From Sanguinoderma infundibulare (lineage: Eukaryota > Basidiomycota > Agaricomycetes > Polyporales > Polyporaceae): a stretch of 64,000 nt of DNA. The translations under genes were made by a program, and so were the position numbers. Below the pieces are notes generated by a model. It saw only the letters and a program-made list of their open reading frames with translations. It searched no databases and had not been told where the DNA came from. Numbering within the stretch: the stretch's first letter is position 1; every line of letters starts with the position of its first letter. Shown here one piece after another: positions 1-13,278 of this stretch. The stretch is taken from assembly GCA_032821775.1 (NCBI GenBank), contig JAVLRN010000006.1, positions 992,001-1,056,000 of the forward strand, in the 5' to 3' direction.

Positions 1-1213
1 AGACGGGAGAAGAAGGAGAAGGACGCGGCAAAGGAGGCGGACATCGTCAAACGATTACAGCAGATCTGCACGGACGCGGACCCGACCAAGCTCTACCGGA
101 ACCTTGTCAAGATTGGTGCGGGGTACGTATTCGCATCCGAATATGCCATGCCAATGCTGTCGCGCTTACTGTCTCATACTTACCCTGATTTGTTTGTGTC
201 TGTATAGTGCGTCTGGGGGCGTGTACACCGCGTACCAGGTCGGGACGAACTTGTCGGTGGCGATCAAGCAGATGGATCTGGACAAGCAGCCGAAGAAGGA
301 CCTGATCATCAACGAGATCCTCGTCATGCGCGCGTCGCGGCACCCGAACATCGTCAACTACATCGACTCCTTCCTCCACAAGAACGAGCTCTGGGTCGTC
401 ATGGAGTACATGGAGGGCGGCTCTCTCACGGACGTCGTCACCGCCAACCTCATGACCGATGGCCAGATCGCAGCCGTGTCCCGCGAGACCTGCCAGGGTC
501 TCGAGCACCTCCACCGTCACGGCGTCATCCACCGTGATATCAAGTCCGACAATGTGCTCCTCAGCATGAACGGGGACATCAAGCTTAGTGCGTTTTGCTG
601 TCTCCGCGGCGTCCGTAAGTGTTGTGCTGACGACGTTCCGTAGCCGATTTCGGTTTCTGCGCCCAAATCTCCGAGGCGAACGCAAAGCGTACCACGATGG
701 TCGGCACGCCATACTGGATGGCCCCCGAAGTCGTGACGCGTAAAGAGTACGGTCCGAAGGTCGACATCTGGAGTTTGGGGATCATGGCTATCGGTGCGTC
801 TGGGGCGCCCCATCCAGCATTCCAAGACCAAACAACTGACCGCTCGCTGGCGAAACAGAAATGATTGAGGGCGAGCCACCATATCTGAACCAGAACCCGC
901 TCAAGGCGCTGTACCTCATCGCGACCAACGGGACGCCGCAGATCGCGAACCCGGAGCAGCTCACGCCAGAGTTCCGGGAGTACCTCGCCAGGACCCTGGA
1001 GGTGGACGCGGAGAAGCGGCCGACCGCGTCAGAACTGCTCCAGGTACGTTTTCGTTTTTCCTTTGATTGCTGAGCCCTTGCGGCTTCCATTCGCGCGGCG
1101 CTGACAGCTGCCGCGCCGTTTCTTTTTAGCACCCATTCTTCAAGCTCTCGGAGCCGCTGAGGACACTAGCGCCGCTCATCAAGGCCGCGCGCGAGATTGC
1201 GAAGAACAAGTAA
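1..1213 (+). CDS. STE20: Ste20/PAK-family protein kinase, 3' part (5' end outside window)
   Basis: This is the C-terminal catalytic part of a p21-activated serine/threonine kinase that acts downstream of Cdc42 in MAPK signalling and polarity. Exons read 1-122, 208-587, 644-793, 859-1043 and 1130-1213, ending in TAA. The frame opens at base 1 and shows the glycine loop GAGASGG, the VAIKQ lysine, HRDIKSDN catalytic loop, DFGFCAQ, the activation-loop [12 protein letters not shown] and [27 protein letters not shown] and the LAPLIKAAR tail resemble Ste20 more than Cla4. The protein ends soon after the kinase domain, as PAKs do. All four introns are GT-AG and 56-86 nt long. The CRIB domain and N-terminus must lie upstream of base 1. 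The kinase call is secure; choosing Ste20 over Cla4 is from family comparison. Confidence 0.93.
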
Positions 1214-1667
1214 GGCCTAGCTGGCAGGGAGCTCGGAGGGATCGTCGTCGCCCGTCGCTCGACGCATCGGCACCGCCAGCTCTGGGCCGTTTTCTTTTTT
1301 TACCACGCCATGTCATGCACCGATCTATCTATATCCACTATCCGCTCGTTCCGACCTCTCTCTGTGTCTCTCGACTGATCATCCTCCCACCGAACTCGCT
1401 CGCTAGTGTGTGTGTGTTGTTGTGTACGGTATGTACGCGCGCCGGCCCCGTGTTCGATTAGGCGTCCCTCGCTCCCTTCTCTCCCTCTCTCTCCCGTCCC
1501 GTGCCATCCCCGGCTTAGCCTCTCTACACCGTTCCCGTTATGCGCACAGGTCGCGCGTGTCGTGTCGTGTAGTGTTGTTTCACATACAGACAGACGTCCG
1601 GCTCTGGCTCTCTAGCTACCACCACTCTTACGTTTTTACGTCCGGATTTTACGCATGTGCGGCAGGA

Positions 1668-1699
<32 letters not shown>

Positions 1700-2205
1700 C
1701 GTAGAATATTCCACGCGCGCTCTCTCCTCGTCCCGTCCCGTCCCCATTTGTTTTTTCGCTCTCGAGTTTGGAACGCGGTCTGGGGCCGGAGGAAGGAGGA
1801 AGGATAGGGAAGGAAAGGGAAGGAGAGGGAAGGAAACGAAAGGGGGCGGCACCGTGACAAACTCGGGCTGCTCGGATCGGGTTTTGCGAAAGTTCCCGTT
1901 GTATGGTAGCGGTATGTATCCCCCCGTCCTGATGTATACCCGTGATGGTAATACCTGTACATGTGTCGTCTATCGTGCGAGCGGGTGTGAACGCAGCGTC
2001 AGCGAGCGCAGGTGCAGAGAGATTGGCGGCGGATCATAAGAATAAGATATGCGATTGATTGGGAATGGGAAGCAAGTAATACAGATGTGCAGCAGTCCTA
2101 TAGCGGTGCATAGCGTGGTGTGATGTGTGCGCATAAGTTAACGTGATGTCGCAGTCGTGAAATAAGATCATAGCAATCGCCCTCTTCTTCTTCGAATCAT
2201 TAATC
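1214..2205. other. Convergent intergenic region, no gene seen
   Basis: This lies between the stop codon of the Ste20 gene and the stop codon of TEL1, which point towards each other, so it should hold two 3' untranslated regions. The first half is strongly pyrimidine-rich on the + strand (CTCTCT/CCCTCC tracts) and contains a TG dinucleotide run. Several long but low-complexity frames (for example 1410-2039) are consequences of this composition and are not called. Confidence 0.7.
1668..1693. repeat. (TG)n microsatellite
   Basis: An uninterrupted alternating TG run of about 13 units lies in the 3' flank between the convergent Ste20 and TEL1 genes. It is a simple repeat, likely length-polymorphic between strains. 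Confidence 0.9.
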
Positions 2206-5200
2206 CTACATCTGTGGAGCCCAACCTGCCGAGCGAGTGAGCGTGACGTGAAAGATGGGAGGGAACACGAAACGCGGGAAAGCACACACTCACCGATGTA
2301 CATCAGCGCGAGGTTGGCCGGATCGCTCGCCTCGGTGATGAGCTCGTTCACCGTGTACTCCACGCTCAGCGTCTTGTCGAGCTTCCGGGCGACGGTGGAG
2401 AGCGCGCGGTCGGCGGCCTCGTCCGTCGCGCCGCTCGCCATGTCGATGCCGACGGCGAACCTGAACGCCTCGCCGGTGAGCTGCGCCGTCTCGTCGGGCT
2501 GCGCGGCCTGCGCGCGCTTGATCTTGAACTCGCTCGCCGTCCTGGGGAGGGGCGGTCAGTTCGCAGCATGTGACGAGCCACAGGGAAAGGTGGTTGAGTT
2601 CTGCGCACCAGGAATGCAAGGGGTCGTATCGGAACACCTCGAGGACGGTGAGGATCGTCTCGGAACCGTCTCGGAGGACGCGCAGCGTCTCCTCGGCGCA
2701 TCTCTGGAACACGCCTTGCGTGCCCGAGATGCCCAAGCCGTCCGCCATGTCGGCTGTCAGCCGGAAGGGGACGCGCTCGGGTTGCGGGAGCAGTTTCCCC
2801 TGTGATGCACGTCGTTAGCGAGGCGCGCGAGTTTGGAGTGTGGTGGTGACGGCTCACCTGCTCGAACGCGATGCCCAGATCGATGTGGACGACCTCGCCG
2901 GTCTTGTTGTCGATGAGGATGTTGGACGTGTGTCGATCGCCGAGCCCGAGGATGTGGCCCACGATGGAGTTGGTGGCGACGCTTCGGGCATAGTGCAGGC
3001 GCATCGCGAACCACGACATCGGCGTCTTGTGCTTCTCGGTGAAATAGTGCCGCAAGACCGGCTGGAAGCGTTGGCGCACACGGGCGAAGCGATCGATGAC
3101 CGCCTGGGGGTCGTCGCGCCATTGCCTCGCAAACTTGTTATTGCTCCCCATGAACGCCTTCGAGAACTCGTCATGACTCAAGTCGGTGGGCCGATACCTA
3201 AACCACCCAAAGTGAGCAACGTCCCGCGCATGGCAGGGTAGGTACAAGTACCTGGGGTGCGCCGGCCTCAACCAGTTCAACAAGGGCGTAGTGTTGTCCA
3301 CGAACTCCAGGACACCAGCCTGGGACGCTAGCGGAATGACCTTGTACCCACGGACGCCCAGCTTCCGCTTCTGAGTCTCGCGGTCGTGGCGGAGGACCAC
3401 GTTGACCAAGTCGAAGACTTGTTCCATGACAGCGTCCTGTCGTAGATCATCGTTCCCCTCACCCTTATACTGTAGCTACATTAGTAAAAGTTACACTAGG
3501 GAGGCGATCGAATGACGACTTACCAGCTGCTTGTAGGCCTTCCCGTCGCTCCCGCGGCATTGGAGGATCTTCGGCAGGTTGACTCCACCAGCCGTGGAAT
3601 ATTGCCTGTCGAAATGTGAGATCCAAACACAGTCTCGATATTCAGTCGTAGGATCGATCGGGGTCGAGGCAGTGATGACAGGGACCTGAACGTCCCTGAG
3701 GTTGTGGATGAGGACTTGCTCGGGAACTGGGATAGAGTTTGGGATCTTCCCTCGGAAGAGGTGCCTGATAGGATACTTTGCCCACTCGAGCGAGGCATCG
3801 CAGACGCGTTCCACGGCCTTCACACGCCTTCCCGTCCTAGGATCGCACCGGAGTTTGTCGAAGACATCGGATACAGCAGCTGCTCGTTCCATCTGCGACG
3901 TCACAGGGGTGCTGTGACGGCCAGAGTGCTTTCTCGAGAGACCGGCTGGTGGAGAAGGCGCGCGGTCGCCCTTGAGACAGTACAGAGGGAAGAGGCTGTG
4001 GAATGGATGCTCCGAGCCCATGCGCTGGATGACTCCTTGCAGGATCTCTTGGTTCGGAGTGAGCAGGTCATTGTCCGACTTTGACAACCGCGCCGTCAGC
4101 TGGTGGGACAGGAAAACGAACTTCCGTGAAGGGACTCGGCCCAGCGCGACACTGAAATGGGGTGCGAGGTCATCGTTGTCGAAGTTGGCGAGCCAGAGGG
4201 AACAAAGGCGGATCGGAGAATCCTCGTCGAACTTGTCGGACGCGGCGAGACAGCGCGAGTACATCTCGACAGCAGAATTGAGAAACGACGTCCGCTGGCT
4301 CAGATGCTCCTTTGACCGCTCGACGTCCCCCTGCAAGAGTGCTTGTGCGCGACTCTGATCCTTGTTCAAAGTCTGGTACTCTGGGGAGTTGTGGGCTAAG
4401 TTAGCCATCCGTCTGCTCCGCTGCTTGATCTCTTCTTTCTTCCGATCGACATACAACTTCCATCGTAGCGCGTCGGGTGACTTGGAAATGGCATGGTACT
4501 GACGCTCTGCGAAGATCGCATACTGATGAAACACTGTAGCATGCCCGTCGGCCACAGAGACAAGTGCATCCGCATCGGCCTTCACAACGAGGTCAGCGGC
4601 AGGTCCAAAGTATTCGTCTGTGATCTGCGAAGGCTTTTTCATGGACGCTGCTGCGGACCAAGTCCCCTGTCCGCGCTGTTAGTTACATAATTGCAGGTCA
4701 AGAACTACACCTTACCAATCGAGCAAGTAAAGCTGCGTGCTGGATCTTGTCCCGGGACTCGTCCGTGCCTTTGCCCGCGACGTGCGACGAGACCAGGGTA
4801 TCCAGAGACTGTATGGCAAGCTTGGGCTCCTTGATCAACCATAGGACATTCGCAAATTCCTCGGCAACGTTCTGCGAAGGCACCCGCTCTAGGTTCTGGG
4901 CTCGTGTCACAGAGTTCAGGGCAATCTGGGATTGATGCATGTCGCGAGCTCTCTCGGAAAGGCACAGAAGACAAGCCTTCTCCAGTTGAAGCAGCGCATC
5001 GCAGAAAGGCGACGTGAGATCGCCGATCTGGAGACGCTGTTCCTTCTGTCGCGCGGAACGGACGAGGGAAATGCGCGTCGCCATGATGGCCTCGATGTTA
5101 GAGAAGCTGGGGCCACCATGAGTATGATCATTCGTTGATGACGTAGGGCTGGAACACTTACTCGAACGCGGGATCAATATACGTGAACGGCTTCCACTCT

Positions 5201-8200
5201 GCCATATCGATGCGCCTGGACTGCAACGCTTTCTGGAAGTCATCGCTCCTCCACTGCCTCACTTGGCCAAGGCACATGAGGTTCTGGGTGACTTGACGGA
5301 TCTCGGTGAAGTTCTCGTTCCCAAGATCACGGAGACGATCCATCTCCTGAACGAACGCCCGTCGCAAGATCGTGTCCACGGCTTGTGGGTTCCTCTCGCG
5401 GTAGACAGCTCTCAAAGCCAAGTACAGGGTGGCACCGGCGTTGTCGTTGCCCAGGAGGTTCTCCGGGAGATCCCAGGTTTCGGCTCGCCACCCAAGATTG
5501 TATGCGAGGGCACTCGACTCGGTGGTCCTGTTCGTGTCCGCGAAGAAGTTCTGCATCGTGCTCAAGGCGAGCTGATTGAAGCCGAAGGCGTACATCGACT
5601 GGACGATGCCATCGGCGTCAGAGGAACCAGCGGACCCAGACTCGACCGCTGCGCCGTGGTAACGGAAGGCCTTGTCCCATTGGTTCTCGTGGCGGAGGCG
5701 TTTGACGAAGAAGTTGCGCAGATCGCCCGTTTGTATGCCATAGAACCCATCAGGCTCGTCGATGTGACTATAGATCTCGAAGAGGATATTCTCCGTTGCG
5801 GAATCGCCGGGTGCGTTCTCCGGGGGGCCGTACTCCGCAGCCAGCTCGAGGAAGAGGAGGGCGGTGGTGTATGCATTGCACTTGATGGCTGAACGGCTGA
5901 GGAGGGTGAAGTCAACGGCCAACCACTTATTGTGAGCGAGGGCATCCTTGTTATCGCGAACTGAAGGGTGAAAGCGGCGGAGATGTAGGACGACACTGAT
6001 AATAGCGCGATGGCAAGGGGCGGCGGCGTCACCAAAGGAAAGGACAGAGGTAAAGTACTCCGTGAGCACACTCCGTGCAGAGTCCGGCATCTCGGATGAG
6101 TGCTTGTCGTACTCTTCTTGAAGCAAGGAGTGGACCAGCACGGGAAGCACCTCTTCAGCGAAGCCGCCGTTCGATTGCAACACGGGTCCCAGGGTAGAGA
6201 AGAACGGATCGCGAACACCAAGGGCGTCGCAGAGGATGGTCGTGAGATGCGCAATCCAAGGGTCGAAATCCTTTGTCATCTGCAACATCGCGTCCTCTTT
6301 CAAGACGCCACGTAAATCGGGAGCAATTGCTCTCGGGAATGGCTTCGCAAAGGTTCCCAAGTACTGCAGCTCGCGTTGAACATCTGCCGAACAGGATGGG
6401 CTAGTGTAAGAGTCGGCAGGGGAAACAGACATGAGCGTGCGTAACGTCTTGTAGGCCACATGAACCTGAGCGGCCGTGGAGGCATCTAACATGGCCCGGA
6501 GTGATACGACAATGCAGGAACGAGCAACCTGGACCTCAATACGAGGAGGGAACTCCTTAAGATAAGGGGCCGTGACGCTCACAGCCCTCGCATGAGCCAC
6601 TCGAACGGAGTCCGGTTCGAACTGGTCACTACCGACGCTATCCACTTGGCCATGGTGTAACATGAGAAGGGAAGTGAAAGCGTCGATGTCGCTGTCGACC
6701 AGATACTTCTGCGGGGGTATGCAGCCCTTAAGTCTCCAGAAGTCGGACTTGCTGAAGTGTTCGTCCGGTTCGTGCTGTGAAGCCAGGTCGTGGATTCGCC
6801 GCACCAAACGGAACTTGCTCGCCGAGACGCCGTGATCGACAAGCACGGATGTCAGGTCAGAGAATTGCACCTCCTCGCATGCTGACTGCAGGGACTCGGG
6901 CAGTTCGCGAGGCCATGCGGCGAGAGACCTGACGACCTGCTTCTTCAGGTGCTTGCTCCGCCTGAGGATGTCCAGCTGCTTCTCGGCCCATGTAAGGAGG
7001 TCTTTGCCCAGATTCGCCACAGACCCGTCCCCCCGCGATTGCGAGAAATCATGCGCGATGGTGCTGATTCGGATGAGAACGTCGGCCAGCCGGTAGTCGG
7101 CTTTGACGGAAGAGGATCTGTAGATGGAAAAGCACCACTCCAGCAGGGACTGTGCGCCACGAGCGAGGTCAACCTGCGCAAGCATCGTAGCAGCCCTAAG
7201 AGTCAGGGTACGAAGGAGGCTCTCATCCTGGAAGTGGGTGTGGTGGCACGCCACCCACAGCGAGACGGCGTTGAGCAACCGCAGCTGCTCGTTGACGAGG
7301 GGAGAAGCTTCGATGTCGGCAAAGAGCACGTGGAGCACATGGTATGTGACGGCGGGCGAATCCATGTCCTTCACGCGGCTGCGATACCATTCCAAGGCGT
7401 GAAGCACGACGGAGGTGGGGTAGAAGGGCAAGTTGGGCTTGTGAGCCTCGACGGTGTCGAGAGCACGATACTGAGCGAGGGACCGGAATACCTCGACAGA
7501 TTGTCGGTCGACTGCACTCGCCAAAGCGTCCAGTATCGGGCCATTGGGAGAGACGGCCTGGTCGCCCATACTTCGCAGGATCGTGATCACGATCTCGTCT
7601 GCGTTCTTTGCGAGCCTGTCCTTGAACGCAAGGTCCGTCTTGGTATGACGAGTCTTTGCACGAATCCTATCATCGAGTTGCCCCCCCGTCTGTAGGGCCG
7701 AACCGAGGTTCAACCAGTAGACGATCTCGTAGGCGACGAGCTGTGCGAAACACTCGTCGATCCCCGCTTGCTCGCTCTTCTGGACCGCTTGACAATGGCG
7801 CACGAACAGTTCCTTGCCGTACTCGATCTCATCCGCGCTCCCTTCAGCTAGCAGGTTCGTAGGCGTGAAGGACTGGAACGTGGCCTCGGCGCACTCTCTG
7901 CGGTCATGGTAACCGAGGAGACCGGGAGGGAATTTGAAAAGATCGATTCCCGCACGGCGGATGGAGTAGGCGAATTGTGAGGCGTAGCAGTTGAACAGAG
8001 TGGACAGCGTCTCGATGCCCATTCGTTCCACAATGCCCAAGAGCACCGCTTTCAGATGGGGGATATACGTCGTGGAGTAGAACGCAACCTCCAGTAGGTG
8101 CCAGTACGCGCCTCGCCTGACGGAAGCGTCGGAGATGACCACGTTCCCCAGGCAGAGGAGGCGGGTGAGGATACTCTCGTAGCTAGAAGACATGATTAAC

Positions 8201-11200
8201 ACCATATAAGTAAAAGAGCGCGGAGAGACGCACTTGTTCGGCTGGGTAGATAGATGCCTATGGATACTCGGGTAGACATCGAACATCAGGTCGCGCTGGG
8301 CGCGTCGTCCAACGGTCAGCAGGCGAGGACTTGTCGCGGCGATGCGGAATCGGATCCTGATGTCGTTGTCGCTCCCCAATGTAGGAAGCACTGCAGCTGG
8401 CAATTCCTCCTCATCGGGGCTGATGACCTTGCCGTCGTCGCCCGGAACTTCCATCGCCCAGATTTCCTGGCTCGGATCCTTGGTAAGGTACCTGTCCAGA
8501 AAGCGGATGATAGCGTCAATGACACGCCACGAGCGCCGCCCCGACTCCGTCAGTCGGCCGATCGTTCCCCAGCAGCGGTACCTAGCGTCCTCTCCGCCTG
8601 CAGTAGCCACGACCGCAGGATCCATCCAGACATGCGATGTCTTGTCCAAGACGGTCACCACCAACAAATGAGTCGCCTCGTTATGCTTGTAGGCGTATGG
8701 TCGGCAAACCTCCTGCAGCTTCTCCATCATCGCTTGCAAGTTCGACGTGCTGAGGTTGAGCGTCCTCCGTCCGATCTGTTCGCAGTACGCCGGCGCGAGG
8801 ACCAGGAATTCATCAGGGGTGGCCTTCAAAACGAGATCGGTGAGTGCTCGATCGCGAGTAGGCTCCCCGGACGACGACTGCAAAATCGGGACGACGGCCA
8901 ATGCAGTCATGCAGGCATCGATGAGGTGGCGGTTGTGGACCTCGTCCTGTTGAGCGTATCGGGTGGTGGAAAGAGACGTGACGGCGTGCGCGTCACGAAC
9001 GGGCCCAAACCCGTCCAAGTCGTCCATCATGGTCGTGGCCCGCGAGCTGTCGCCCAGGGGTCGGCCCAACGCGACACGCAAGACGTCGCGGAGCGTATGG
9101 AGCAATCCGACAAAGGCATCTTGGACCTAAACGACACGTGTCACTAAGACGACAAAGATCGCACAAACACAGGAGCAGGGAAACTCACATCAGCACTGCG
9201 GAAGACAAATCGCTGGAGATCGCGACGATATGCAGTGTCCAAATGCGTCATCCGTGCTGTGGACAAGAGCTTCCTCAGAACCTGCGTTCTAATCCCCGTC
9301 CTCTCGCCGGGCGGGACTAACGTTGCCCACTCCGCGTCCTCGACACCATCTTCGTCGTCTCGCGTCAACGGATCAAGCGCGTCCAGGATGAGCCTCCTCT
9401 CCTCCGCCTTCCATCGCTTGTCCGTCAGAAGCGGGACGACGGAGCCGAGTAGCTTGCAAGCCGCCTGGAGAACACGCCGCGTCGACTGCGTGCCGTTCAT
9501 CAACAGCGACGCCTCGAAGCACAGCGCGGTGACGGCCAGGTCCAGAGATGACCGAACCCTCTCTGCGGTCGGGAAGCTGAATACGTTGCCGCGTTGGCCC
9601 ACGGTGTCCGTCAGCTCCTCTAGCGACTTCAGCAGGAACATCGAGATCCTCCTTTCTCGACCCCGCGGCGGAGTCAGATCGGCGCTGTCGCCAAAGGGCA
9701 AGGTTGTCTTCCCATTAAAGTCGCCTTGGGGAGTAGCAATGGACGACCCCGACTCAGGAGTGTGTGGACCAGGAGAGAGGCGGTAAGGGGGGAGGCGAGC
9801 GTGTAGCTGGAAGTCGCGGATGACCTTCGTGTGCGCTTCCTCGACGACAGCGTCGACGATGGCGCAGTACGGGAGCATCATCCCGCAATGTAGCCTGACT
9901 CGTTTCGACGACCCGGTAATGCCCTCGAGCAGCGCGTGGATGTGAGCGGTGGTGTGGAGAGGCATGGACGTCCGCCGCTCGCTGCCGATCCTCCATGACT
10001 CCGTCAGCCACGAGAGCACTTTCTCCTCCATCTGCATGCGATACAGCCGGACGTCTTGGTTGGCAACACGGAGACATAGGACCATGAAGTCGCACACCGA
10101 GTCGTAAGGGTAGGCCGGTCCCTGCACGTCCAGATCCTTGGCGAACGACTCTATCTCCACTAGCACCCGTTGTGGTGAGAGCAACCGCTTGGAGTTGGTC
10201 AAGAGAATGTGGGCGGTATGGCATGCTGCCCGAGACACGGCGGGCACGTTCGCACGACGCATGGCATGTGTCCAGATGGGATCCCAGACGTCAGCGCGGG
10301 TAGAATTTGGTGCTGAGGCGCTTTCTGAATGGGCGATAGCAGCGAGACAAAGAAAGGTCCAAGATTGAATGACGGTGTCCTCGAATGAGACGAAGGCGAC
10401 CAAGGTCGCGATGATATCCCGACGAAGCTGGTCATGTAAGGCATGCCAATGCCGGTCCACGAAGAAGAGAAGAACTTGGATGCCGTGTGTTCGCGCTTGC
10501 TGCGAAGCCTGTGATCTGATGGATTGCAGCAAGGATAGCACTGGATTCTGGAGTTTGACTCGCTTCCTGGGCAACGTCGCCTTGCAGTAGGTCGACTCTG
10601 ACCGGAGATACAACTGTGGAAGGATCATTCAGTTCACGAGTCTCTGATCTGGGATTGGCTCTACCTTCTCCGCACAATCCGCTTGGAGCTCGAGCGTTGC
10701 CCAGGAGAGGGCCTGGTCAGCATCAAAGTGCCAACCATACCGGAAGGTATCCGCGAAGAATGCCCCCCTGCTACTCTCACGATCGCACTCGCGCAACAGA
10801 CGAAGCTGCAATGATTCGAGGGAGAGATGAACTCCCCCGCGACTCTGCGCTTCGCCGTCTAACGCTGTCCAGAGCGACGAGAGGGGAGTGGTAGGATCCA
10901 CACTTGCTTCGCCCTCTAGTGGCTCCGCCGTCAGCAGAGGAAAGAGCAAGCGAAATATGACGACGAGGTCCTCTTTCATGCGTTGATTCTTCGTTCTCCA
11001 CATGGTCACAAGGGAAGGCCAGCTTTCATTAGCGAAGACGCTAACGACCTGTCGACAATTAAGTGTGAAGTGGGAAAGGGCAGCGGAGAGAGCGATGAGA
11101 TAGTCATGATGTAGCGATGAATCGCCAGTGTACGTGCGCAGGAAAAGGGAGAAATAGTTCAGAAGGAGTCGAGGAAACATGTGAGGATCCAGCTGTTTTC

Positions 11201-12089
11201 TCTTCAACTGCTTCTCGCGACCCTTCTCGTCGGTTTCTGGTGGTTCATCGAGGATGGGAGCGGTTGGAGAGCAAAGAAGAAGAGCAATGATGGACATGAA
11301 TTCGTTTTGTTCGAGAGAGACAGGCCGAGAGCTGCGAGGTACTGTACCACGACGAGGGGCTGCTTGGCGAGGACTGTCTTTGCGAGGACTGTCTTTGCGG
11401 GGCCGTTTCCTTCCAGGTGTCGACGGCCCCGGCGTGCCCTCCGCGGCGGACAGGGCAGCACCGGTCCCCACGCTCCCTTCGTCCTCCGAGTCGACATCCA
11501 TATCATCGTCATCGTCCGAACCAAGGTGCTCGAGCAGGGTACGCTTCGGCGCAAGACCAACGACGATGTTGAACGAGAGCGCAAGCAGCTCATGCCACAT
11601 TGAATCCTTGAGACTATGAAGGTGGGGTCTATAGGTGAGGATGAACTTGATGGCCTTGGCGTACTCGAGGACTACCGGGGGAAGGAGCTCTCCACGGTGG
11701 TCGAGTGCATGGGTGAGATGAAGGAGGAGTGATTTGAGGACAAGGGAATTGAGCCGTGTGATGCTGCGCTCTATCAACCAGCGAACAAGGCCTACTACTT
11801 CTTCTAGTCGTCGCACGGATGCTAGACGAGGAACGCCATGGGTGGGGAAGACGCCAGTCTTCGCGACGCACGCCTTAAGCTCCTTCGCGAAGCCCTCGAA
11901 GAGCGCCTGAAAGACGGCGAGCCAAGACTTTCCGTCTCCTTTATCGAAGTGAAGAACGACCGAGTTGCTGTAGAACGTAGCACGAAGGGCTTTGTAGCCT
12001 TGCTGCCGTTCAGTGGCTTTGTCGCTACGAAGGTCATCTAGAGTCCTTTTCAGGCTGTCGGGCTCGTGATTGGGCATGAACTTGAGCAT
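2206..12089 (-). CDS. TEL1: Tel1/ATM checkpoint kinase (PIKK)
   Basis: ATM-type phosphatidylinositol-3-kinase-like protein kinase that senses double-strand breaks and maintains telomeres. Coding exons from the start: 12089-10665, 10613-9189, 9126-8234, 8182-5162, 5106-4716, 4666-3524, 3469-3252, 3197-2858, 2799-2609, 2541-2294, 2225-2206. Lengths sum to 9315 nt, about 3104 aa, normal for Tel1. The N-terminus has a TAN-like stretch ([18 protein letters not shown]). The FAT region precedes [12 protein letters not shown]; the catalytic loop is [12 protein letters not shown] (near residue 2926), the metal-binding motif VVHIDLG. The FATC tail ends MYIGWAPQM and is completed by a 20-nt last exon. 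RYRPTDLS after the 3198-3251 intron matches ATM, which favours splicing there. The start ATG directly follows a 5'-UTR intron. An acceptor nine bases upstream (exon start 4675) is possible. Function is inferred from family. Confidence 0.96.
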
Positions 12090-12130
12090 CTGTGTTAGCA
12101 GTATCCCTTGCAGACCAACTGGTTACTCAC
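12090..12130 (-). other. 5'-UTR intron abutting the TEL1 start codon
   Basis: On the minus strand a GTGAGT donor, a CTAAC branch-like site and a CACAG acceptor bracket 41 nt, and the acceptor lies immediately before the TEL1 ATG. No upstream ATG in frame is seen in the preceding exon, so this is best read as a leader intron. It is at the short end for fungal introns. Confidence 0.55.
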
Positions 12131-13278
12131 AAAGTAGAAACCGATGAGAAGGGGGAGGCTACCGGTGAAGCAAACGGTGAAGCCAGTCGTCGGCCGTGAA
12201 ACAAAGTCAAAGGCGCTTATTCACGACGCGAGCAGGCGCCCGTTCTTTGTCGCGTTGTTTGATCCTGTTTGGCTGGCGTCTACGCTCTCCGCTCAAGTCG
12301 GAGCCGGACCAGCTCTGCAACTTTCATACCAGTTTCATACACCTCTCGAGACTCGTCATTTACCACCGCAAGAGCTACTGATCTAACTAGGTACGTCTGA
12401 TATTCTTTCTCAAACCGTCGAGTATGGGTAGCAGCTCAGGCAAAGTTCTATCGCAGTGGGCAGCGTGCCAGGTCAAGCCTGAGGAACACGCGGGGTAGAC
12501 GCAAAATTCGTTGACGTGCGCCGCGGCAAAGTCTATGCTGGACTTATCTACTATGCGCCGCTACGGTTTGAAGGCTCGCCTTGACGCTTTTATCAAAATC
12601 CGCCAACTTCGCGATGAGCTCATTCAATCTCCCATTTTCCCGATCCCGTCTCAATGTAATGCTCGCTAATGCACATCTCCGAACACTCGGGCGTCGAATG
12701 ACAGCAGCAACCTGAACATCATTGGTCTTGGGGCCGGACTGGATGCTGTTTGGGTCACCGCACAGGGTCTTGCTTCCGCTTGGGCGAACATTTTCTGTGC
12801 TTCTCCCTACGAACGGTGGCCTGCCAATATCTTGGAGGCCTTCGCCCTGTCCCATATGCTACATGCAACTTCCAGCAGTACGTTAGTACCAAGCCGATGT
12901 TTCTTCACCACGTGGTTTCCATTCCAAATGTAGCGCGCGGCTGTTTCAAAGTCCCGCGGACACGCTTGCCGCAGCTTTCAATCTCACGACTGAACCACCA
13001 TCCTGACCCACCTGCGGCAAGCCTCTCCTCTCTCCGCACTCGTGTCTTTTCCATCCCGAGACTACAGAACTGGATCTCCTCAAGGTGAGCAGGGCTTGTG
13101 TTATCATATGATTGCAATTCGAGTATGGTGTCACTCAACTCCGTTCTTTGTCTTATCAGGGGCGTAAGAACATTTTGCCCTAGGCTATAAGCACATTTAG
13201 CAACCAACAGCAAGGTTAGCATCATTCTCGCACTCAGGCAGCGACAGTACTGACTCCGGTTTCCTCGCATTCGACAGC
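12131..13278. other. Divergent intergenic region between TEL1 and an F-box gene
   Basis: The TEL1 minus-strand promoter and the promoter of the F-box gene at 13279 must both lie here. The frames in it are short and resemble nothing I know. I see no clear TATA box or repeat. Confidence 0.6.

Noticed and set aside
1410..2039. A 209-aa + frame downstream of the Ste20 gene
   Set aside because: Low-complexity translation of pyrimidine tracts and the TG repeat, with a non-ATG start; this is 3' flank.
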